From Blumeriella jaapii (taxonomy: Eukaryota > Ascomycota > Leotiomycetes > Helotiales > Drepanopezizaceae), in contig VWND01000095.1 in assembly GCA_009599575.1 (NCBI GenBank), positions 806,001-870,000 on the forward strand: a DNA stretch of 64,000 bases, read 5' to 3'. Shown here one piece after another: positions 25,172 through 36,924 of the stretch. Both the position numbers and the translations under genes were made by a program. The notes beneath the pieces were generated by a model, which did no database searches, was not told the DNA's origin, and was given only the letters and a program-made list of their open reading frames with translations. The stretch's first letter is position 1. Every line of letters starts with the position of its first letter.

Positions 25172-26039
25172 AACCACACCTCACACATGATGAGCCAGTT
25201 TAGTGGAGAGGTTCGAAAAAATCCGGGCCGGGATAGGAAGCATTGGCGGCGTCATGCTCCTCGTGAGCGTTGTTTGGTCATTTACATTGTAACACTACTA
25301 GTCTCTTGTTTTCTGTGTCATTGCCATTGGCATTTTAGTTGGTCCGGTGGCAGTTTGTACCTGTACTGTACATTCACGGTCTTCTGCTCTCGCGGCTGAA
25401 AGCGTTGCTCACATACACCTAACTCTCTGTAATCTAGGCACTAGGACACGGTCGAAGCCCAGTTGCAATTAAAAAAGACATCTCCTCCCCTTCTCAATCA
25501 GAAGTCCTCCCATCGTCTCTGAAGACAGTGGAAGTAACTTCAGTCCCTGAGGAATATCCCAGTAAGGCAACCGATATTGCAACCTAACATCATCTTGTAT
25601 CAATTTAAATCCCAGATCAACAGCAGATCCTCGGTGATTCCAACGACATCCCCGGTCGTCTAGTCCGGTTGGTTTACAGCGCGTGAGTAGCAGCATTAGC
25701 TTCCAGACACAAAGCGCAGCAGACTTTGGTCGATCTACCTAGATTGCTCTCAGGTAGATGCTAGTAGCTGAGCAGGTTCATTCCGTCCAGGAGAGATACT
25801 TTACCACTTTTTCCATGTCGAAATGATTTACTTTTGGAAGGAGTGAAGTTGGTTCCTAACCGAGAACCGAGGCCTCTAATGAAAGTGCCAACATCAACCT
25901 TCTAAGCGAACATTTCCGACCAGCTAAATAAGCAACCCCCCACCTTTTGCTTCACGGGTGTTTGACAGCTATCTCTCCATCAGATATCTCCGAAGGCTTC
26001 AAGGCTTGCTCCCTCAGATTCCCCAACATCCCAATAAGA
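25172..26039. other. Intergenic spacer, CLU1 to SDR
   Basis: No gene seen. It contains the CLU1 3' UTR and a CTGTACTGTAC block at about 25360. A 75-codon minus-strand frame (25469-25696) is not supported. Confidence 0.6.
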
Positions 26040-27036
26040 ATGTCTCCCTCCCCCGTTATCCTGATCACAGCCGGCTCAGCCGGTCTCGGCGCCGCCACTG
26101 CCAAAGTCTTCGCAGCAGCTGGCTACCGCGTAGCGATCAACTACGCCAACAACTCGTCACGCGCTGCTGCCCTCATCGGCGAGCTCTCCCAAATCTCACC
26201 GCTGTCGAAATCAAAAGAAGATGGGAGAGGGGAAGATTTCGTGAGTATCAAGGCGGATTTGGAGAAGAAAGGAGAGATCGGGCATCTGGTCGAGGAAGCG
26301 ATTGAAGCGATGGGCAGAATCGACGTGGTCTTCTCGAACGGCGGCTGGACGAGCATGACGCGGTTTGGCGAGCTGGACGATAATGTGGATGAGGAGATGT
26401 GGGTTAGTGATGCGTGCTCGGGCTCGGCTCCAGAGATTCAGAAAGAGAGAGGGTATTGATCGATTGCTAGGATCGCTGTTGGAATATGAATGTCAAGTCG
26501 CATCTGTGGCTGATGCACGCGGCGAGGAAACACCTGGATGAGAGCGAAGGGTGCTTCGTCACGACGGCCAGTCTGGCAGGTGTCAGACCTAGCGGCAGCT
26601 CGGTCGTGAGTGTTCTTCCGCTCTTCATCCCACTCCATTCCATCCACTCCCGAGCTACTAATTCGTCCGAAGCAGTGAAATTGGCTAATCTTTTACTAAG
26701 GCATACTCCGTCACCAAAGCGGCTCAGATCCACCTGGTGAAATCACTTGCCACGATGGTCGCGCCTAGGATACGAGTGAACTCCGTTTCTCCTGGACTTC
26801 TCCTAACGGTGAGTCCTCAGACATTTACCGAGTGTCTTGGGAGTTAGGTGACTGAGTAAAGTGTACAGGAATGGGGCCAAAGGTTCCCGCCAGAGAAGAT
26901 CGACGCAGTCATCGGCAAGACTCAACTCAAGCGTCTCGCAACCGTAGAGGATGTTGCTGAGCAAGTCCTATGCTTCGCTAAGAGCAGGAGCGTGACGGGG
27001 TCAAATGCCGTGATTGACGCCGGGTGGTCGTTGTGA
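26040..27036 (+). CDS. Short-chain dehydrogenase/reductase (classical SDR)
   Basis: NAD(P)-dependent oxidoreductase of 257 aa; substrate unknown. Exons: 26040-26402, 26471-26605, 26701-26808, 26869-27036; introns of 68, 95 and 60 nt. The Rossmann cofactor motif reads TAGSAGLG (10-17), a common variant of TGxxxGxG. SNGG follows strand 4. The catalytic residues are N128, S155, Y168 and K172 (YSVTK), and NSVSPG follows the active site. The C-terminus TGSNAVIDAGWSL is typical of the family. The start chosen is the first ATG directly before the nucleotide-binding strand. The gene stands alone between two spacers. Confidence 0.9.
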
Positions 27037-29213
27037 AAAAAACGTGCACGGCGAAATGGAAGATCACATTGGCCAACTGATGTCAGTTCATTTTTACAGT
27101 GTACATTTTGAAAGCTCTGAAGCGCACTTTTATAAAACTTTGGATCGACCCAGCTTAAAGCCCGATTAAATTGGAAGAAGTTTGGTCTGCAACACCGAAC
27201 ACGGATATCTTTTTTGTACAGAGTTGGTGCAATGTACAGAGGGAGGGGTTGCAGCATGTATCAAGGCAAAAGGGTGGTCCACCAAAATACAAAACACTAT
27301 GGTTAAATTCAAACACTACAATGTGATATCTTGGTTTATATGGCTTTATTTAGGCTTTGGTTTAAAATAACAAAAGTGATTTTTGTCCAATAGTAAGGTG
27401 TTGGTTCAGTATCTATGGTTGATGGATGTTCTGGAAAAAATAAAGCGATGATTCCACATCAAAAGGGATTTCATATTTACTACTTTCATGCCATACCCAG
27501 CCCGAAAGATCATGCAAATAATTGAAGATTCTCTTATTAAGCATAATCTCCTTGGGTTTTTCACTTTTACATCCTAACTTTCATCGGCAACCTTTCTTTG
27601 GCCGTCAGCACAATCAGGAAGCATTAAGTTTAATAACCTAGCTTGCTGAGATCTGAGCATACACGTCAGAAAGAAAACTATGTAGAGCTTATGCAAGGGA
27701 ATGTGCTGGTAACGCTAAAGGGCAAGAGTAGAGAAGCTTACAAACCAATGCGCAAATGTACAAAATTTACAAAAGATTGTCAGCAGAAATTTATTGGTAA
27801 AACAGGAAGCAGAGCTGGCGCGTTCGTTTCTGAAGCCTGTATTTTAACTAGTAAGTCTTTTTGAACTATAGTCTTCTAACAAATAAGTATTTGCATAACA
27901 CAAAAAAAATTAAAACATGGGTATCACATTTAACGTTGATAAGAAGAAAAAAGGCAGAAGAGTAGTATTACAATGATGAATACTAAAAAGCGAGACTCGA
28001 GATTAAACCATTTACTAATATCCTTTAAACTCTGGGAAAAAATACTGGTTGGCTATGTCAAATACAGTGTTGCCTTGCGATTACAATTGGATTAAACAGT
28101 TTAACGCTTACGGAATGCAAGGACAAGCACCAATCGCAAGTGTGATCCTTGGACCTTTCCGAAGAAAAGTACCTTAGGGGAACGACTTTGAGAATATCCC
28201 GGCTTGGAAGAAAAGAAAAACCTAAGTAAAAAGAATCAACTGAATCACAAAATAGCCCGTTGCTTCGCAAAAACGTTTTATCCAAATCAATCGGGATGGA
28301 CTTTAAGTTACACTTGAATTTTTTTTTCTTGGCGAACTAGGGACTCGCCTGACCTTGCTGAAGAATTCATTTAGATAATACCTTTCAATTTCGGCCTCGG
28401 TATTGTAGATTACCACCTCGAAATTAGTATTTTGACCAAGTGCGGATATCGATCTATTACTTATCGTTGTCTGAAATCGTCGCTCTAAACCGTATCTTCC
28501 AATTTGGATCTCAGACCATCACTTCCGTCTGAGACCGACTTAATACAGAGATTCACATGGCCTGGTCCGAACTCTCCACTTCAAATACACCTCGTGATCT
28601 CGGCTCAAATATCATTCTTCCGATATCATGCTTTCGACTTGAACTCATCCTCAGTTACAAATCCTTCGACTGCGATCTTGATAGACCTCGAGCAGATAGA
28701 GTGTCTGGGCAGAAGCTGGCGCTTGCAAGACGATTCTTTTGTGGCAGCCAGACTCCTGATAATGGGACTGGGGGTACGGGATGGAATGTTCAGCGCTGGA
28801 GTGTACTTCCAGCTCTCACATCGGGGTGTTGTTGATGCTCAAGATTTAACCGAAGGCCTTATCGAGTGGCCCCGCTCTGACATCGGCCGGACTATCGCGC
28901 ATGACTGACATCAGGAACAGCTCGGGAACCCCAACCCAAGACATCCTGTCTGCAAACAGCCCACCTGCCTGCTTACGGAGCAGCTCCTACCGTCGGACCA
29001 CGGCTGCTGCCTATGATCGACCCTCAACGCATCTTCCCACCTTGAACCTCTGGACCTCTGGACCTCTGGACCCACGACGACACGAGGACGAGAAACGGAC
29101 GCGGAAGAGGAGCTCCAGACACCACAACCACACCCAACAAACAGCTTCACAATCCGAGGCGAAGAGGAGCGAGAGAGCGAGAGAGACAGAGACAGAGCAG
29201 AGAAAGAGCCAAG
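27037..29213. other. AT-leaning gene-free region
   Basis: About 2.2 kb without a recognisable gene. It is AT-richer than flanking genes and full of stops at 27.1-28.4 kb, and more balanced after that. A 134-codon frame (28504-28908) has no recognisable motif. The last 300 bp, with GA-rich tracts (29160-29210), should be the Yippee-like gene leader. Confidence 0.55.
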
Positions 29214-29721
29214 ATGGGTCTCTCGTACAATGTCTATCTGAACAGCCACAAGATCTACGGCTGCAAGAACTGCAAAGCGCACCTCTCGAACCATGAGGAC
29301 ATCATCAGCCGGGTGCGTCCATCGTCTTCCCTTCCCTGCTCATCTCCTCAGATTTCCGGCTACCTCCCTCTCCCACATCCTCCTCCCCTTTGGCCAACGC
29401 TTCCCTTCTCCTTCTCCTTCTCCTTCCCCTTCTCCTCCTTCTCCTTCTTCGGCAGACCCCAAATACTGACTCGGACGCTGCGGGCAGAACTTCCGTGGCC
29501 AGCACGGCAAAGCGTACCTCTTCAACAACGTCGTCAACGTGGTGGCGGGCGAGGCCTCGGAGCGCAACATGACGACGGGCCGGCACATTGTGCGCGACAT
29601 CTGCTGTCGGCAGTGCAACGAGACGGTCGGCTGGAAGTACGACAAGGCCTACGAGGCGAGCGAGAAGTACAAGGAGGGCAAGTTCATCCTGGAGGCGGAG
29701 CTACTTTGCAATGTCACCTAG
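29214..29721 (+). CDS. Yippee-like zinc-binding protein
   Basis: Small zinc protein of 110 aa; yeast Moh1 and animal Yippee/YPEL proteins are relatives, and the latter are parts or relatives of CTLH/GID-type ubiquitin ligase systems. Exons 29214-29312 and 29488-29721, with a 175-nt pyrimidine-rich intron. Zinc ligands form the exact Yippee signature C-x2-C-x52-C-x2-C: C17/C20 (YGCKNC) and C73/C76 (CRQC). Also conserved are FRGQHGKAYLFNNVVNV and VGWKYDKAYE. The domain fills the whole protein. The 3' side carries GGAT repeats (29813-29832). Confidence 0.94.
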
Positions 29722-30764
29722 ACCCGGGGGGCTTACTTTTGGCGAAATGTGTACAAGGGAGACGATTGCAGGGAGTTTGGATTCCTCGTGCGTGGCGTTT
29801 GGGAAAGGGGGTGGGATGGATGGATGGATGGATACATGTGAAGGAGGGGACTGGCCAGCGGGATGGCGTGGCAATGTGATTTACGGTCTTATTCTACGAT
29901 TGGGAATGCGATGTAACGGGAGTTTTCGGCGAGACTTGGGACCTGGCACGTACAGACAGCAAGATTGAGCGAATGAACCCTTCTAGAGCGTTCTCTAGGT
30001 ATTGAGGGTTGGGTTTAATGCTCGCATGCTCGTCTTGTGATTGATCCGTACGAACACCCGACGAGACGCCTCACCCAGTGACAATAGGGTGATACCGGTG
30101 AGCCGCGACTAAAAATTCGAGCACGATCTTGAATGCTCTAATTCAAGTAAGAGCATCAATAGTGTACTGTATGTGCGCAAGTCCAGGCCGATTGGCAATA
30201 GAAGAAGGCCTGGGGTCCTCTGACGACCTCGTGCAAGTGGGGTAAAGTCCTACCCCGCGGTATGCACTCTTCTCAGCGACTGGCTCTATCTGTTTGGTTC
30301 CCAGAGAATCGGGACATGGGTGGGCATTCCAAGGTTTATCGTTCGATCGTCCAAATCCGAGAGGGAATGCCAACATTTCAGGACTTGAAAATGCAGTTTC
30401 TGAAAATTCCCAGCTCTCCCCGACGTCCAAATGCGATCGATAGGTGTGTACTGTACAGTACAGTATGTACAGTATGTACAGTAAGTACAGTACATCGTTC
30501 TGATGCAACAACATGCGAGCATGGTTCAGGGTTGGAAGCTGCAGAGAATTCCCGACTTTTGTTGCATATCGCACCGACTATTGATTCGGGGAACATGCAA
30601 ATGCTTGCCGTGCCGGCCTTGAAGAGACTTGGGTACTGTGCGTTGCCTGTGTGAATGTTCCGGGCATGATACTGTCTGCACCTATCGCACCAAGAAGAAG
30701 ATCAGTGTATAAAGTGCTTGGAAGGCTTCCCCGCCCAACGTTCGCACGTTCATACCGGAACATC
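29722..30764. other. Intergenic spacer with a dense CAGTA block
   Basis: No gene seen. It contains GGAT repeats at 29813-29832 and a strong TACTGTACAGTACAGTA-type cluster at 30447-30497, plus a smaller one at 30163. Confidence 0.6.
30447..30497. repeat. CAGTA/TACTG repeat cluster
   Basis: About 50 bp alternating TGTACTGTACAGTACAGTA and TGTACAGTA units. It is one of the densest members of the dispersed family described in the findings. Confidence 0.85.
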
Positions 30765-31346
30765 TCAGTTCTGTCTCGGCTTCACAATCCCATCGTGCAT
30801 GATGTAGTACACAACCGTACTATCGTCATGCACCGTAGCTAGCAAAAGCCTCTTCTGCCTGTTCGTTCCCTGCCATCGAGCGCCCACTGCCTCTCCAGCC
30901 CCATTCTCTGGCTCCTCACTCTCCCCGGGTCCAGGCGGCGGGACGACATCCAGCGCATCAAACACAGTCGCGAACTTGGCCAAACTCATCTTCTCCTGCA
31001 GATGCGTGGGAAGCACCCATTCTCTCTCCGGACGCAGCTCAACCGTCTCTCCAGAAGTGTGTTGCGCCTTCAGAATTTCGACTTGCTCGTCTGGGTGGAC
31101 GTAAGCCTTTTTGGGCGGCAGGCCGGAGATGATGGGACGTGACAGTCGTGCTTTCGTGAGTGGAGAGTGCGTGTGTAGGGCAACGGAGGTCCAATTGTGC
31201 TCGAATTGCAGGTTGTGGACGACGACGGAGGAGAGGTGGCAGAGATGCGCAGGCTGGGCAGACTTGTCCAAGCTTGATCTGGAGGCCGTCAGGATCTCTT
31301 GTAGAGCTGATGCCGCTGGCAATTCGATTGTGGCGGAGGGCGCCAT
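30765..31346 (-). CDS. SEN15: tRNA-splicing endonuclease subunit Sen15
   Basis: Structural subunit of the heterotetrameric Sen2-Sen34-Sen15-Sen54 endonuclease that cuts introns from pre-tRNAs (193 aa, intronless). The order of conserved blocks matches fungal Sen15: VVHNLQFEHNWTSVALHTHS, PRPxISGLPPKKAYVHPDEQ (here SRPIISGLPPKKAYVHPDEQ), PEREWVLPTHLQEKMSL, then a loop rich in G/E, and the C-terminal KRLLLATVHDDSTVVYYIMH ending DGIVKPRQN. The length is typical. The start is the first ATG, at 31346. The gene is divergent from the DUF2985 gene across about 600 bp. Confidence 0.92.
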   Translation of the reverse strand: MAPSATIELPAASALQEILTASRSSLDKSAQPAHLCHLSSVVVHNLQFEHNWTSVALHTHSPLTKARLSRPIISGLPPKKAYVHPDEQVEILKAQHTSGETVELRPEREWVLPTHLQEKMSLAKFATVFDALDVVPPPGPGESEEPENGAGEAVGARWQGTNRQKRLLLATVHDDSTVVYYIMHDGIVKPRQN

Positions 31347-31953
31347 TGGCTTGACGATGCGGACGTTCGTAAGCTGCTGCTGCTGTGTCCGGACTTGCTT
31401 TTCTGTTCGACCCCTTTGTCATCTGCAAGAAAACGGCACTCGACTCAAGTCGGAGTTTGGTGATGGTTCTTCCAGCTCGCGCTAAATCAAGTTGCGCCGT
31501 CAGGTGACCGAGCTGTCAAAGTACCTACAGTACAGTACTGACTGTCTGTATCAAAGCGTAGCTTTTACAGCACACAATCCTCGAAAGGATTCGAAGACAA
31601 ATACAACCGCGTCGCCCGCCCCCCCATCTCTGCGAAACGCAAGATGCTCGCTCTTCCGACGTTTCGAATCACGAACTGATCATACCAATCTCGAATTCCT
31701 CATCCGGACTCCCGGCCTCTTCGTCGCAACTCGCGACACGCCTCCTATCACATAACGATGCTTCGCCTCTAATTGACTACGTACCCTTGAGGACCGCAAT
31801 CAATCTTAACCCGCTCATCCCCGGCGTGCACGCTGGCTCTTGCTCCACCAAAATTACCAGTCCTTTCACTTCCTGTCCTTTCACTCCTGTCCTTCCAGCT
31901 TTTCCGGACTCTCCAGACCTGCGGCCAGGGCGTCGCTGCCCCTTCAGACAATC
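31347..31953. promoter_or_regulatory. Divergent promoter region, SEN15 / DUF2985 gene
   Basis: 607 bp between opposite starts, with a CTACAGTACAGTACTG block at about 31526. The part next to the DUF2985 start is pyrimidine-rich (TTTCACTTCCTGTCC), as in many fungal leaders. Confidence 0.45.
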
Positions 31954-33486
31954 ATGGCATCGACACCAATGCCCGATGGCCCATCCTCGCCTCCGAGCAC
32001 CTCTGCTTCTCCTACAACTCCTCGCGAAGACAACATCGATAATGAAAGTACGCACCATCGCCAGGCATCTTCTACTTCGACCATCCAGGGCCGTTTGCGG
32101 AGCGCTTCCAAGACCTTCAAGGAATCGAGCCCTCCTGCTGGGTTTATGATTGCCAGCAGCCAAATCGCAGCATCACTGCCCACGCTATCAGATATCAGAC
32201 GAGGGAGCTACACCACCGATGAGCAGGTTGCGGAGAAGCAACGACGCGAAAGCACTGGGACCTCGCCCGACGCCTCCACCCAGGCACGAAGAAAGAGCTC
32301 GGCTACCCCAGGAAGCCCCCGAGAAGCAGCAATCCAAGACGCGACACCGCGAACGGGTGTAGAGGCCGCGGACGCGCCCGATCACCAGACCACCGGCGGT
32401 CTCAAAGCCGGGCCCTCTGCGATGGCAACCGCGGCAGAAAGCGAGAGTCCGGAACATCCGGAGCTGAGAGGCAGTGGTGAAACCAGCATGGCACGATCAG
32501 TGTCTGGCAAGGATGCCACTGAACACAAAACCACGCCGTTTGCCAATGGATACGAGTTCCCTCCAAAGCACACGTGGGCGGAGTCCACTGCGATATTTTT
32601 GAAGGTATCATGGGGTTTCTTCATCACGCCAATCGGTTTCTTGGTCACCATTTACGGCCTCAACATTGTGGCCTGGGGTGGCATGTTATTTCTGTTGTTA
32701 TGTAACGCCGCGCCAGCCATGTGCAAACCGACTTGCAACGACATCAACTCTCCTCGCCGGATCTGGATAGAGATCGACTCTCAGATTCTGAACGCCCTCT
32801 TCTGTGTCACTGGCTTTGGAACGATTCCATGGAGATTTCGCGACCTGTACTACCTCATGCAATATCGCATCCAGAAGAAGGAGCTCGGACTTCGCAGATT
32901 AGCTGGAATCAATCGAGGCTGGTTCCGACTTGCCGGCTCACAAGAGCTTCCTGTGACCTTGGGGCCTGCTGGGATCGTCGAGGAGCTCCCTAATGTCCCA
33001 GAGCGCAGTATTCCATTCCCGGTCTGCAAGATTTCAGATGCTCCCCTGACCGGTAATCGTGCACCCCCCACTGCCGTCTGGAAGCTCGACTTCGTCATCT
33101 GGTCGATGGTCTGGAATACAATCCTCCAAGCAATCCTGTCGGGTTTCATGTGGGGCATGAATCGATTCAATCGTCCATCCTGGAGCACTGGCCTCTTCGT
33201 TGCACTGGCCTGCATAGTCGCTGGGTGCGGTGGCATCATGTCATTCGTTGAGGGCAAGCATGTCAAGGCTGTGGAAGGGGTTCCCGTCTCGGAGGCAGAC
33301 CAGGAGCGCTTGAGACGTGATAGGGAGCTTGGAATTATTCACTACAACAATCTTGATTCCAAGAAGCCAAAGGAGAAGGGGGCCAAGACTGAGAGGGACG
33401 GACTTTTCAAGCGGAGGCATAGGGCTCAGGAGACTGCTGGGGCTGGGGGCGTATTGGTGAACGAAATGTCGCAGGTAACCAAGTAG
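31954..33486 (+). CDS. DUF2985 family membrane protein
   Basis: Fungal integral membrane protein of 510 aa with no known function (DUF2985). The first 190 residues are disordered, Ser/Thr/Pro-rich and probably phosphorylated. The domain follows: two adjacent hydrophobic segments (SWGFFITPIGFLVTIYGLNI and VAWGGMLFLLLCNAAPAMC), the highly characteristic INSPRRIWIEIDSQILNALF with CVTGFGTIPWRFRDLYYL, and two further helices near 390-440 (DFVIWSMVWNTILQAILSGF and LFVALACIVAGCGGIMSF). The C-terminus is basic and cytosolic by inspection. The ATG at 31954 is chosen because the frame upstream has no ATG and looks like leader sequence. Intronless. Confidence 0.9.
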   Translation: MASTPMPDGPSSPPSTSASPTTPREDNIDNESTHHRQASSTSTIQGRLRSASKTFKESSPPAGFMIASSQIAASLPTLSDIRRGSYTTDEQVAEKQRRESTGTSPDASTQARRKSSATPGSPREAAIQDATPRTGVEAADAPDHQTTGGLKAGPSAMATAAESESPEHPELRGSGETSMARSVSGKDATEHKTTPFANGYEFPPKHTWAESTAIFLKVSWGFFITPIGFLVTIYGLNIVAWGGMLFLLLCNAAPAMCKPTCNDINSPRRIWIEIDSQILNALFCVTGFGTIPWRFRDLYYLMQYRIQKKELGLRRLAGINRGWFRLAGSQELPVTLGPAGIVEELPNVPERSIPFPVCKISDAPLTGNRAPPTAVWKLDFVIWSMVWNTILQAILSGFMWGMNRFNRPSWSTGLFVALACIVAGCGGIMSFVEGKHVKAVEGVPVSEADQERLRRDRELGIIHYNNLDSKKPKEKGAKTERDGLFKRRHRAQETAGAGGVLVNEMSQVTK

Positions 33487-34246
33487 CAACGGTGTGTGCT
33501 GGGACTTTATCAACTTTTCTTAGAGATACCTTTGTATAGATGTTTTGTCGAGCGTTGAGTTGGGCCCCGATGGTATTCATAAGGGCGGGATGGACGAGCG
33601 TAATGGCTAGTATGCGGGCGAGATATCAGCAGCAATTAAGAGACGTGCTGCTGTCGTGCTATCCTCTCATAGAAGATCCTGCTTGCCATCCGTCGTATCT
33701 GGTACCGTGGTGTGGAATCCAGGTGCAAGAGCAGCAACGATCATGGTACAGTACAGTATGTACAGTACCGTACAGGATCTAGTTCAACGAGGGGAAACGC
33801 GAGTAAGTACATAATAATAGATCGTCAAGCGACAGGTATAGATCAAGAGCCAAGCTACTGTCGGGGGAAACGCGAGTAAGTAAATAATAATAGATAGTCA
33901 AGCGACAGGTCTTGTACAGATCAAGAGCCAAGCTATGTACCGTCGATCCTTGACTAAAGTCACATGACTGACTCAGGTTCTCCCATGCGGCAGCGGGTGC
34001 CTGAGCTGTGGGGCTGAATCTCCATATCGGGCGCCGTGATACCGTCCACCCAGCACGCTACTGACACGGACAACGTCTGAACAAAGACCGCGAGCCACGG
34101 CCTCTACTGTACTGCTGTCCCTTGACCACGCGCTCAACAAAGGAACATCCTATTGTGGCACGTTTATCGCGTTGGCCTGAAGACGAGTCTTATTTCATGT
34201 GGACACCACACAGGATCCGCGAGCACCATCACCACGACCCGTCAAG
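33487..34246. other. Intergenic spacer with a 73-bp tandem duplication
   Basis: No gene seen. It carries a CAGTA cluster (33744-33776) and the tandem duplication annotated separately. Confidence 0.6.
33791..33940 (+). repeat. Tandem duplication, two approx. 73-80 bp units
   Basis: Unit 1 starts GGGGAAACGCGAGTAAGTAC at 33791 and unit 2 starts at 33864 with the same sequence. Both contain TAATAATAGAT, GTCAAGCGACAGGT and GATCAAGAGCCAAGCTA. Unit 2 has a small insertion (CTTGTA) and a few substitutions. Confidence 0.9.
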
Positions 34247-35712
34247 ATGACGACCAACGCTCTCATCCCGCTGCTGATCAGCCTGATGCTGTTGACGGGC
34301 GTTTGCAACACGCTGCTCACCAAGTACCAGGTCTGCCACTCTCCCCATCACATCTTCGGTGCCCGTGGCTCACCGAGACGCAGGATAACATCTGCATCCG
34401 CGACTGCGAGAATCCCGACCCCAAGAAGCGGCACCACTTCGAGCAGCCGGTCGTGCAGACGATCCAGATGTTCATCGGCGAGATGGGCTCCTGGCTCTTT
34501 CGGCGCCTTCTACCTCTACCGTCGCTTCATCTCGACGACGTCCTCGGCGGCCGCGGCCGCGGCACAAGGGTACACGGCCGTGAGTGCCCAGGACGAACGT
34601 GGGCCCGACAGCGACGCGCTCAGCGTGCACTCGACCACGCCGATCACCGCCGGGCTGCGGGCGGCCGACCCCAAGGAGACCCGGCTGCCGCTGGCGGGGT
34701 GGAAGGTGACGCTGCTGGGCCTGCCGGCCGTGGCGGACATCTGCGGGACGACGCTCATGAACGTCGGCCTGCTGTTCGTGGTGCCTTCCATCTACCAGAT
34801 GACACGGGGCGCGCTCGTGCTGTTCGTGGGCCTGTTCAGCGTCGTCTTCCTGCGGCGGCAGCTGCACCTGTTCCAGTGGTTCGCGCTGTTCACGGTCGTC
34901 GCCGGGGTCGCGATCGTTGGGCTGGCGGGCGCGATGCACCAGGACCCCCAGGCCGCGCGCGCCGCGATGCTGATGCTGCGCGAGGTGGGCGCGCGGCTCA
35001 ACACTGCGGCCAAGACGCCCGAGACCCTCCGGGCTCTCCTGGGGGTGTTCTTGATTGCCGGGGCGCAGATCTTCACGGCGTCGCAATTCGTGCTCGAGGA
35101 GTACATCCTCGAGCAGTACGCCCTGGAGCCGCTGAAAGTCGTGGGCTGGGAGGGCCTCTTCGGCTTCTCGGTCACCCTCATCGCCATGGTGATTGGGCAT
35201 CTGGCCGTCGGACGCACCGACGCGGGCCAGCACGGCTACTTCGACCTCGTGGAGGCCTGGCGAGAGGTCACGCAGTACCGCGAGATCGCCGTGTCCAGCA
35301 TCCTGATCATGATCAGCATCGGGTTCGTCCCCCCCCCTCCCCCCACGTCGCTCACATGCCGCGCGACCATGCGTCGATGCCATGCCCCGAGATCCTCAGC
35401 GGCTGACCCACACGTGCCAGGGGCTTCAACTTCTTCGGCCTCTCGGTCACGCGAACGGTCAGCGCAACGGCCCGATCCACGATCGACACCTGCCGCACGC
35501 TCTTCATCTGGATGGTGTCCCTCTTCCTGGGCTGGGAGTCCTTCAAGTGGCTGCAGGTCCTCGGCTTCGCGCTGCTGGTCTACGGCACCTTCCTCTTCAA
35601 TGGCTTGGTGCGGCCGCCGCTGGCGCGCTGCGTCGTCAGGGACTACGAGGCGCTGTCGGCGGAGGAGCCCGTCGTGCATCCTACGCCTTTGCACGCATCT
35701 CACAACGATTAG
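34247..35712 (+). CDS. SLC35F6-like drug/metabolite transporter, apparent +1 frameshift
   Basis: EamA/nucleotide-sugar-transporter-fold membrane protein related to SLC35F6; substrate unknown. Exons: 34247-34330, 34384-35322, 35421-35712; introns of 53 and 98 nt. Family blocks include the N-terminal helix ending CNTLLTKYQD, FEQPVVQTIQMFIGEMGSWL, LLGLPAVADICGTTLMNVGL, PSIYQMTRGALVLFVGLFSV, and in exon 3 FFGLSVTRTVSATARSTIDT followed by LFLGWESFKWLQVLGF. Frame changes inside exon 2: GEMGSWL is read in one frame and GAFYLYRRF in the next, at the TTT of 34498-34500. The summed exons are 1,315 nt, one over a multiple of three, so one extra T explains it; about 437 aa would result. No intron fits at that spot. 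Either a consensus error or a null allele. Confidence 0.85.
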
Positions 35713-36330
35713 GGAGGGCGCCGTCGCCTTCCGTGGGCATCACCATCCCCTCGTCCTGCGCGTCGGTTGGGTGTTGTGGCGGGGTGGCGGGGAGGTGTCG
35801 GAACGTGCCCTTCGTGATACTTCGTGGTGCTTCCACCGCCGGTGTGGGGGAACGTGAGATTCTGCGTGTCGTCTTCTCGGAGGGTGGGTCGGGTACCGAT
35901 CCCGAGATGCAGCCATTCCGCCCGTCGGCGCGGAATGCGTCTGGTACGGTCCTCGTTGCGCCGGGGATGGATCGTTCTCCGGAACCCTCTTGATCGAGCG
36001 TTGTTGACTGACGCGGGGCTGACTCTCGTACCGTACCGTACTGTATGTATGTACAGTACAGTACTCGAGCATCTGATGCTCCTGTGCTGTGCTGTGCTGT
36101 GCTGTGCTGTCCTGTCGGTTGTCGGCAGCCTGAGGAGGCCAAGGGCGTGAATGGGGGACCGCTGTCACGTGTTTCCTTCCTCCTGTCGAGCTGCGTCCTC
36201 GAGGGTCTTGTTTGTGTAGATACAGTACATCCAGTACAAGTACAGTCAGTCCGTGACGTTGCTCCGCCTCGCACGGCTGCCATGGCCTTTCTCGAGGTTG
36301 CAGAATAACATCATTATGATCATCATTAAT

Positions 36331-36370
<40 letters not shown>

Positions 36371-36417
36371 CCACCTCAGTAGATACAGTACATACATGTC
36401 CGGCTTGCACGTCGTCC

Positions 36418-36418
<1 letters not shown>

Positions 36419-36451
<33 letters not shown>
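36419..36451 (+). repeat. 33-base poly-C tract
   Basis: An uninterrupted C run directly after GTCGTCCA. Tract length is likely unreliable in any assembly. Confidence 0.85.
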
Positions 36452-36455
<4 letters not shown>

Positions 36456-36764
36456 CCCCCGCGCCCCTCCCCGGGATCGAAGCGACCGACGGTCGGCAAG
36501 ATGGCGTCGCGAGCGCCCCCAGCCCCGGCCGCCTCGCCCACCCACCCACCCCCAGGCTCGCCGCGCCTCCCTCTCCCGACCAGGCCGGCCGACCCCACGA
36601 CGGCGGGAATATCCGAGATGGATGCAGCGGCCGCGGCCTTATCGTGCTGTGCGGTGCGGTGCTGTGCGGTGCGGTACCGTATCGTATCGTATCGTGCGGG
36701 ATCGAAGCTGGGGCCGCTGTCTGGGAGGGGAGGGAGGGAGGGAGGGAGGGAGGGATTGCATTTT

Positions 36765-36821
<57 letters not shown>

Positions 36822-36833
36822 TTGGCTGGCTCC
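36765..36833 (+). repeat. (TGGC)n tetranucleotide microsatellite
   Basis: About 17 near-perfect units, with one TTGG interruption at the right end. Confidence 0.9.
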
Positions 36834-36924
36834 ACTGTTTTCACTTTGGTTTGCTTGTGGTGGGTTGGCATGGGAGGGGAGGGGAGGGGGGGGGATGGTA
36901 GTTATGGTGATGATGATGATGGTG

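Noticed and set aside
28504..28908. 134-codon open frame on the + strand
   Set aside because: No start context, no recognisable motif, and the overlapping frame is equally open. It lies in a region without conserved-looking protein sequence.
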